Assembly: GCA_003489345.1 (NCBI GenBank)
Contig: DNIT01000005.1
Coordinates: 18,038 to 28,110, forward strand
Direction: 5' to 3'
Source of the DNA: Pelotomaculum sp.
Lineage (GTDB): Bacteria > Bacillota > Desulfotomaculia > Desulfotomaculales > Pelotomaculaceae
DNA: 10,073 bases
Position 1 is the first letter of the stretch; every line of letters starts with the position of its first letter. Shown piece by piece: positions 5,910 to 10,073 of the stretch. Under the pieces are notes generated by a model, which saw only the letters and a program-made list of their open reading frames with translations, was not told where the DNA came from and made no database searches. The position numbers and the translations under genes are program-made.

Positions 5910-6283
5910 TTAAGGTATTTGCCAACAAAGCAGAGGATTCTTCCATTCTCTGCTGAAAAGCTTATGAACTCCATTAATTACGTCGCCGGGAGGTTTCCAT
6001 GTCCGCATTTCCCATAAAATTCCTACAGAATACTGCCGCCTGAAAGAGACAACTTTTTCTGCCTTCAATTGCCTTAGCACGGTCAAGGACTGTGCAATCT
6101 GGCATGGATGGAAGACTGTATCGACATCCAAGGATTGAAGTTGTTTACCATGATTTCCGTTATTAGTTTTCGCGAAAATGGAATTTATATTAATAAAAGA
6201 TTTACCAATTTGTGGGAGCACTGCAAAAAGCAGCAGCTTCCCCCAATGTATCGATGAAACCCATGCCCGGGCGGGCGTACATA
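5910..6283. other. Gene-poor gap between spoVT and the cold-shock gene
   Basis: A minus-strand open frame spans 5910-6329, but it begins inside the cold-shock terminator, has no ribosome binding site and matches nothing I recognise. A stretch of it (HPCQIAQSL...TVLRQLKAEKVVSFRR) faintly recalls a winged-helix regulator, so a decayed gene is possible. On the plus strand a GGGAGG site (5988-5993) precedes a 14-codon ORF at 5999-6043. A nine-bp hairpin (5929-5937/5946-5954) followed on the minus strand by TTTGTT looks like a weak terminator. A 12-base palindrome TTTTCGCGAAAA lies at 6167-6178. None of this is enough to call a gene. Confidence 0.3.
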
Positions 6284-6320
6284 AGCAAAAGCAGCCGTTT
6301 GAGAAACGGCTGCTTTTGCT
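6284..6320. terminator. Strong terminator of the cold-shock gene
   Basis: Arms 6284-6300 and 6304-6320 pair over 17 bp (core AAGCAGCCGTTT) with a three-base loop. It lies 34 bases beyond the cold-shock stop on the minus strand. The A-rich and T-rich segments in the stem allow it to work in both directions. Confidence 0.85.
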
Positions 6321-6354
6321 GTGTTTCAATTATATATAAAAGAAACCTTTTATA

Positions 6355-6552
6355 CTATAATTTAACAACATTTGAGGCCTGAGGGCCACGGTTGCCTTGG
6401 ACAATGTCGAACTCCACGCTTTGACCTTCGTCAAGGGTTTTGAAACCTTCCGTTTGAATGGAGGAGAAATGTACAAATACATCCCTGCCTTCTTCAGTTT
6501 CAATAAACCCAAAGCCCTTGTCCGGATTAAACCATTTAACCTTACCAATCAT
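6355..6552 (-). CDS. Cold-shock protein, CspA family
   Basis: This 65-residue single cold-shock domain is full length for the family. It is a small OB-fold protein that binds single-stranded nucleic acid and loosens RNA structure. RNP1 is KGFGFI (12-17) and RNP2 is VFVHF (25-29); the KVKWFN start (4-9) and the GPQASNV ending (56-62) are also diagnostic. The ATG at 6552 follows an AGGAGGT site with 11 bases between, slightly long. It has its own promoter and terminator and so is a single-gene unit. The leader is only about 40 bases, too short for the long cold-sensing leader known for E. coli cspA. Which paralogue (CspA, B, C, D) cannot be told. Confidence 0.96.
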   Translation of the reverse strand: MIGKVKWFNPDKGFGFIETEEGRDVFVHFSSIQTEGFKTLDEGQSVEFDIVQGNRGPQASNVVKL

Positions 6553-6600
6553 GCTTTTACCTTACCTCCTAAATTTACCTCTTTTGAGGCCAACAATCCA

Positions 6601-6628
6601 AGTATACACCATGGCCGTCAAAATGCAA
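6601..6628 (-). promoter_or_regulatory. Promoter of the cold-shock gene
   Basis: On the minus strand TTGCAT (6628-6623) and TATACT (6606-6601) are spaced by 16 bases. Transcription should begin near 6594, 40 bases before the start codon. Confidence 0.6.
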
Positions 6629-6635
6629 AGATAAA

Positions 6636-6658
6636 ATTTTACATTTATCATGTAAAAT
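6636..6658. repeat. Perfect 9-5-9 inverted repeat upstream of the cold-shock promoter
   Basis: ATTTTACAT (6636-6644) and ATGTAAAAT (6650-6658) are exact inverted copies around five bases. The site lies eight bases upstream of the -35 box of the cold-shock promoter, where a transcription factor could bind. It is too far from the sod gene end to be its terminator, and has no T-run. I do not recognise the regulator. Confidence 0.5.
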
Positions 6659-6718
6659 CTTTACCATTATAACCGGAAAACCCCTTTGTTATTCAGCCGG
6701 TTCAAAAATTTTTCTCAA

Positions 6719-6767
6719 CAAAAATAAATAGGATAGAAGCCGCAAAACGCTATACGCCCCCTATCCC
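6719..6767 (-). terminator. Probable terminator of the SOD operon
   Basis: On the minus strand GGATAG (6766-6761) pairs with CTATCC (6736-6731), lengthened by several G-U pairs, and is followed by TATTTATTTTTG. It lies 15 bases after the sod stop. The loop is large, so this is a weaker hairpin than others in the window. Confidence 0.55.
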
Positions 6768-6781
6768 TCATATTAAACAAT

Positions 6782-7381
6782 TCAACCAAGTACTGCCTCA
6801 ATTCTTCTGTTTACATCGTCCCAGTTAATCAAATTCCACCAGGCCTCAACCCAGGCAGCCCTTTTGTTCTGGTATTTCAGGTAGTAAGCATGTTCCCAGA
6901 CGTCTATTGTCAGCAAAGGCGCCACCCCCCACTGGGTCAGGTTCTGGTGTTTTTCTGCTGTTAAGATGCTCAGTTCCTTAAAATCCGGACTATAGCACAA
7001 TACCGCCCAGCCTGAACCCTCAACAGCAACGGCTGCTGCCGAAAACTGCTTTTTGAACGTTTCAAAGCTCCCAAAATGCTGCTCAATCAACTCAGCTGCT
7101 TTGCCGGTCGCCGGACCGCCCCCCTTTGGTTTCATGTTTTCCCAAAAAAGCGTGTGCAGCAAGTGCCCCGAGCCATGGAAAGCCAGTTCCCTTTCCCAGT
7201 GCTTGATCAGGGAAAAATCACTCTTATCCCTGGCTTCCGCCAGTTTGGCTTCGGCGTTATTGAGACCGTCCACATAGGCCTTGTGGTGAGCGTCATGGTG
7301 CAGACGCACAGTGTGTTCATCGTAGTAAGGCTCCAGAGCGTTATAATCATAAGGGAGCGCCGGTAGTTCATGCTTAGCCAT
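6782..7381 (-). CDS. Superoxide dismutase, Fe/Mn family, Mn-type features
   Basis: This is a 199-residue cytoplasmic enzyme without a signal peptide, which converts superoxide to oxygen and hydrogen peroxide. The four metal ligands are visible: His28 (LHHDAHH), His76 (LLHTLFW), Asp160 and His164 (IDVWEHAYY). The gateway Tyr is Tyr36. Gly72 in GSGHLLHTLFW and Gln146 in KHQNLTQWG occupy the places that in E. coli numbering are Gly77 and Gln146, the pattern of the Mn enzymes; Mn or cambialistic use is therefore inferred. The ATG at 7381 lies eight bases after GGAGG. It is the last gene of a three-gene run, 28 bases after the rubredoxin gene. Confidence 0.95.
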   Translation of the reverse strand: MAKHELPALPYDYNALEPYYDEHTVRLHHDAHHKAYVDGLNNAEAKLAEARDKSDFSLIKHWERELAFHGSGHLLHTLFWENMKPKGGGPATGKAAELIEQHFGSFETFKKQFSAAAVAVEGSGWAVLCYSPDFKELSILTAEKHQNLTQWGVAPLLTIDVWEHAYYLKYQNKRAAWVEAWWNLINWDDVNRRIEAVLG

Positions 7382-7409
7382 TCATATCGCCTCCATAACC
7401 AACTTATGC

Positions 7410-7568
7410 TTATTCGGATTCTTTTTCAAACTGGTCCTTGCCGACACCGCAAACCGGGCATACCCAGTCATCCGGCAGATTCTCAAAAGGCGTACCCGGG
7501 GCTACGCCGTCTTCCCCCTTGACGGGGTCGTAGACATAACCACATACACTACAAACCCATTTATCCAT
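7410..7568 (-). CDS. Rubredoxin
   Basis: This is a 52-residue one-iron electron carrier, the usual length. Iron is bound by four cysteines in two knuckles: CSVCGY (Cys6, Cys9) and CPVCG (Cys37, Cys40). DGVAPGTPFENLPDDWVCP (20-38) is the classic rubredoxin core. The start is ATG at 7568-7566, six bases after AGGAGG; a longer frame reaching back to 7652 overlaps the upstream gene and has no family support. It sits 14 bases after the divergent SOD-family gene and 28 before the canonical SOD. In anaerobes rubredoxin delivers electrons to superoxide- and peroxide-reducing or oxygen-reducing proteins; no such partner enzyme is inside this window. Confidence 0.97.
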   Translation of the reverse strand: MDKWVCSVCGYVYDPVKGEDGVAPGTPFENLPDDWVCPVCGVGKDQFEKESE

Positions 7569-7582
7569 TGTAAGCCTCCTTG

Positions 7583-8182
7583 TTATAATATTGCGGCAAT
7601 GCTTTGATAGAACTCCTTCACCGCTTTGAGCCTGCGGTTCACCGCCTCCCACCGGACCAATGTCAAAAAGCTGTCAACATAGTCATCACGTGTTGGGAAA
7701 ACTTTGCAGTAGGCGTGCTCATAGACGTCCAGGACCAGCAGGGGCAAAACGGACCATACGCCTTCGGAATGATCATCGGCAAAGAAATTCCGCAGGACAC
7801 CGTCTTTCAGATCAAAACCAAGGATTACCCAACCCCTTGAACACATGGCCAGCCCGGCAAACTGTTTCTCCCATTCCGGCCTTGAACCAAAATCCCGCTC
7901 AAGCAATCTCATTACCTCTGCCGACGGTTGGGAATCCCCGTTACCGATATTACCGAAATACAAATCGTGTAGCCTGACTGAATTCAAGGCATAAGCTTGT
8001 TCCTTTTTCAAAGAACGAAGCGGGCAATAGGTGGGATCCACACAGGTGGTATCCACCCTGATTAGCCGGGCCTCAATTTCCTTGAGTTTGGTCGCGTGGA
8101 CCTCGGGATAAAGCCTGCTATGTTCTTCCAGTTGCTCTTTTGAAAAAATAGGAGGGTCATTTGTATCACCGTCGAACCCCAT
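7583..8182 (-). CDS. Divergent Fe/Mn superoxide dismutase-family protein
   Basis: This is a 199-residue protein. It aligns without gaps to the neighbouring SOD around the first helix (HSRLYPEVHATKL against HHDAHHKAYVDGL) and through the C-terminal domain (GWVILGFD, WSVLPLLVLDVYEHAY, RWEAVNRRLKAV). The four metal ligands are kept: His21, His72, Asp152 and His156. Second-shell residues differ: the gateway Tyr is replaced by His29, the His-His pair by Tyr25-Pro26, and the Gln of Mn enzymes by His138. It also has four cysteines (47, 53, 114, 159). Metal binding is expected; full dismutase activity is uncertain. The ATG at 8182 lies six bases after AAAGGGGGGG. It is first in a run with rubredoxin (14-base gap) and SOD. 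No clear promoter was found; a weak TTGTAA (8244-8239) is the only -35 candidate. Confidence 0.9.
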   Translation of the reverse strand: MGFDGDTNDPPIFSKEQLEEHSRLYPEVHATKLKEIEARLIRVDTTCVDPTYCPLRSLKKEQAYALNSVRLHDLYFGNIGNGDSQPSAEVMRLLERDFGSRPEWEKQFAGLAMCSRGWVILGFDLKDGVLRNFFADDHSEGVWSVLPLLVLDVYEHAYCKVFPTRDDYVDSFLTLVRWEAVNRRLKAVKEFYQSIAAIL

Positions 8183-8245
8183 AAGCTACCCCCCCTTTAT
8201 TTATACTTCCATAATATTTAAAGTAGCTTACAACTGAATTACAAA

Positions 8246-8268
8246 AATATTAATAATTTATTAATATT
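8246..8268. repeat. Perfect AT-only 11-1-11 palindrome between the response regulator and the SOD operon
   Basis: Half-sites AATATTAATAA (8246-8256) and TTATTAATATT (8258-8268) flank a central T (8257). It lies 12 bases after the response-regulator stop and just upstream of the weak -35 candidate of the SOD operon. It could be an operator for the operon, or a weak terminator, since on the minus strand the right arm runs into TTTG. The inner 15 bases have the 7-1-7 form of Fur/PerR boxes but match that consensus only partly. Confidence 0.5.
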
Positions 8269-8280
8269 AGGCCTTCTATA

Positions 8281-8970
8281 TTACTCTTCGCTCTCAAATT
8301 TGTACCCAATGCCCCAGACGGTTTTGATATAGCAGGGGTTTGACGGATCTTTCTCCAGCTTTTCCCTCAGCCTCCTGATATGGACGGTTACAGTATTATC
8401 ATCCCCATAAAAAGCGCTGTCCCAAACCTTATCCAGAAGATTTGCCTTGGTGAATACCTTGTTGGGGTTGGAAGCCATTAACCACAAGACTTCAAACTCC
8501 TTGGGGGTCAATTCAATCTTAAGGTTGTTTTGCGTTACGATACGCTTGCTGTAATCCAGGATTAGGCCGTCATATTTCAGGACCTGTCTTTGCTGTTTAG
8601 CCGGTTCGCCAAGCCTTCGCAAAACAGCTTTAATACGCAGGGCCAGTTCGGTCGGGCTGAACGGCTTGGTCTGGTAGTCATCGACACCCATCCGGAACCC
8701 GACTACTTTATCGACCTCATCGCTCCGGGCCGACAATATAATCACCGGCATATCACGATACTGCGCTTTTAGCTTCTGGAAGGTTTCGAAACCATCCATG
8801 CCCGGCATCATAATGTCCAGCACCACCAGTTCGGGTGGTTGGCGACGCGCCTTTTGCAGCGCCTCTTCACCGCTGGCGGCCAAAACCACTTCAAATCCTT
8901 CCTTACTAAGTGTATGCTGCAAGATCTTTAGTATTTTCGGGTCATCGTCAACCGCCAGTATGCGTGGCAC
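8281..8970 (-). CDS. Two-component response regulator, OmpR/PhoB family
   Basis: This is a 229-residue DNA-binding regulator. The receiver domain (2-118) has the acidic pocket DDD (8-10), the phospho-acceptor Asp52 in VVLDIMMPGMDG, Ser80 and Lys102 (TKPF). The winged-helix OmpR domain (128-226) has ELTPKEFEVLWLM (153-165), TVTVHIRRLREKL (193-205) and the ending WGIGYKF. The start is GTG at 8970-8968, with GGGGGAGG (8989-8982) 11 bases before it, lying inside the end of the kinase gene. The stop of the kinase is three bases upstream of the GTG, so translation is probably coupled. The targets are not known; the SOD cluster, 98 bases downstream, is a candidate by position only. Confidence 0.95.
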   Translation of the reverse strand: MPRILAVDDDPKILKILQHTLSKEGFEVVLAASGEEALQKARRQPPELVVLDIMMPGMDGFETFQKLKAQYRDMPVIILSARSDEVDKVVGFRMGVDDYQTKPFSPTELALRIKAVLRRLGEPAKQQRQVLKYDGLILDYSKRIVTQNNLKIELTPKEFEVLWLMASNPNKVFTKANLLDKVWDSAFYGDDNTVTVHIRRLREKLEKDPSNPCYIKTVWGIGYKFESEE

Positions 8971-8973
8971 TGG

Positions 8974-10073
8974 TTACAACACCTCCCCCAAGATTTCCCA
9001 CCCGACCGCAGGCAGCGTAAAGGTGAAAACACTACCCTGCGACCGCTTGCTGGAGACTGTTATGTCTCCTCCGTTTAACACAACAAGCTTCTTGGCCAGA
9101 GTCAGGCCGATACCGGTTCCGCCGAAACCCCTTGAGGCTGCGCCGTCAGCCTGATAGAAAGGGTTGAATATTTTTTCCAGATCCCGCTCGTCTATACCGA
9201 TGCCGGAATCCTTAACCGATATGCTGACGGATTTAGTCGCTTCTTCCAGACCTGCCTCCACCATAACAATCCCGTTCGGGGCCGTAAATTTGAGGGCATT
9301 GTACATAAGATTGGTCAAGACCTGTCCGGCCTTGTCTTTGTCAGCTAGGGCTTTTATACTCCTGGAGCAGGGGACCGTCTCAAGGGCTACCCCCTTATTT
9401 TGGAACAGTGGAGCCATACGGCGGACAATGTCCTCGATCAACTCGGCTACGATAAACTCCTCTTTATATACCACGGTCTTACCGGCCGCGATTTTGGAAA
9501 GGTCCAGAAAACCATTGATTCTGACCAGCAGTTCCTTGCTGCTATCGTTGATTTCATTCAGGTAATCCTTTTGGATATCGTTCAACTTGCCGGTGGCCGG
9601 ATCCATCAATAGTTCTGTAAAGGCGATAATAGCCGACAGGGGCGTACGCAACTCATGGTTGGTATTGGCGAGAAATTCATCTTTGAGACGGTCCTGTTCC
9701 TGCAATTGCCGGTTGGCGTGAGCCAGCAATTCCCTTTGTTCAGCCAGCTTGCTGTTGGTCTCATAAAGCATGCCCACAGCTTCATCCGAAAGAGCCTTGA
9801 AAATAAAAACATAGGAAAACACTTTGAATACATGTCCCAGCAGATTATATACGTCATAGGCGTTGCTGTAAAAGGTAAAGGCCACCTCACTGAGCGCCCC
9901 CAGAACGAGGGCCAGACACAGGTAATAATCCTGTTTGGCTGCCTGCTTCTTTTGCAGCAGCTTGGCCGCAGCCAGCAGCAGCAAAAAAATTATAACATAT
10001 TCCAAAATAACCTTGAGCTGGGTCTGACTGCCGGCAACTGGATTATACATGGGGGGGAGAACCGGCAAGAACA
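8974..10073 (-). CDS. Membrane sensor histidine kinase, probable MASE3 sensor, N-terminus outside the window
   Basis: The frame is open to the window edge; at least 366 codons are seen. Numbering from a TTG at 10068, residues 21-38, 47-67 and 77-95 are hydrophobic segments; the text LVLGALSEVAFTFYSN...LLGHVFKVFSYVFIFKAL resembles the end of a MASE3 membrane-sensor domain, so more membrane helices should lie upstream. A coiled linker (about 100-128) leads to the dimerisation domain with the phospho-acceptor His138 (NHELRTPL). The ATPase domain has the N box (NLMYNALKF, 253-261), DSGIGI (287-292) and GGTGIGL (316-322). It phosphorylates the response regulator that follows it. The TTG is not a credible start. 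A run of seven G lies in the coding strand complement at 10051-10057. Confidence 0.92.
   Translation of the reverse strand, partial: FLPVLPPMYNPVAGSQTQLKVILEYVIIFLLLLAAAKLLQKKQAAKQDYYLCLALVLGALSEVAFTFYSNAYDVYNLLGHVFKVFSYVFIFKALSDEAVGMLYETNSKLAEQRELLAHANRQLQEQDRLKDEFLANTNHELRTPLSAIIAFTELLMDPATGKLNDIQKDYLNEINDSSKELLVRINGFLDLSKIAAGKTVVYKEEFIVAELIEDIVRRMAPLFQNKGVALETVPCSRSIKALADKDKAGQVLTNLMYNALKFTAPNGIVMVEAGLEEATKSVSISVKDSGIGIDERDLEKIFNPFYQADGAASRGFGGTGIGLTLAKKLVVLNGGDITVSSKRSQGSVFTFTLPAVGWEILGEVL

Noticed and set aside
5999..6043. Plus-strand 14-codon ORF after a GGGAGG site
   Set aside because: The spacing is good, but no promoter or conservation evidence exists; one such match is expected by chance.
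5910..6329. Minus-strand ORF of 139 codons
   Set aside because: Its start lies within the cold-shock terminator, no ribosome binding site precedes it, and the protein text resembles no family well enough; kept only as a possible remnant.
7410..7652. Longer rubredoxin start at 7652
   Set aside because: The extra 28 residues overlap the upstream gene and do not resemble rubredoxin; ATG at 7568 has an AGGAGG site at the right distance.

Overview
The window looks like chromosome from an anaerobic, endospore-forming member of the Firmicutes, probably a clostridial Peptococcaceae-type organism. The grounds are a SpoVT regulator of B. subtilis length, strong AGGAGG-type ribosome binding sites before nearly every gene, sigma-A promoters with 16-17 base spacers, many intrinsic terminators, and a rubredoxin beside superoxide dismutases. 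The species cannot be named from the sequence alone.

Layout, left to right. (1) 1-306: the C-terminus of a subtilisin-family protease (AprX-like), cut by the window edge. (2) 519-2397: a complete antibiotic-resistance-type ABC-F gene with a very clear leader. The leader has a sigma-A promoter, a three-codon upstream ORF (Met-Arg-Phe-stop) with its own good ribosome binding site, mutually exclusive hairpins, and a terminator whose 3' arm is also the ribosome binding site of the ABC-F gene. (3) 2644-4011: an exported alpha/beta hydrolase between two terminators. (4) 4104-4704: a Rnk/GreA-C-terminal-type transcription factor, again with a promoter and a terminator hairpin in its leader. (5) 4715-5297: a decayed stretch with a truncated ABC-transporter ATPase (minus strand), flanked by two copies of the spoVT 3' end plus terminator. 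(6) 5298-5834: spoVT (minus). (7) 5847-6354: a gene-poor gap. (8) 6355-6552: a cold-shock protein gene (minus). (9) 6782-8182: a three-gene minus-strand cluster in transcription order of a divergent SOD-family protein, rubredoxin and a canonical Mn-type SOD. (10) 8281-10073: a two-component system (minus), with a MASE3-like membrane histidine kinase (N-terminus beyond the window) and an OmpR-type response regulator downstream.

How it fits together. The right half is all on the minus strand. The kinase-regulator pair lies directly upstream of the SOD/rubredoxin cluster, with only about 98 bases and an AT-only perfect palindrome between them, so regulation or read-through is plausible but unproven. 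The SOD cluster is a coherent oxygen-defence unit for an anaerobe. Two separate genes (ABC-F and rnk-like) carry a promoter followed by a terminator in the 5' leader, which points to control by premature termination. The strongest candidate for a notable regulatory system is the ABC-F leader.
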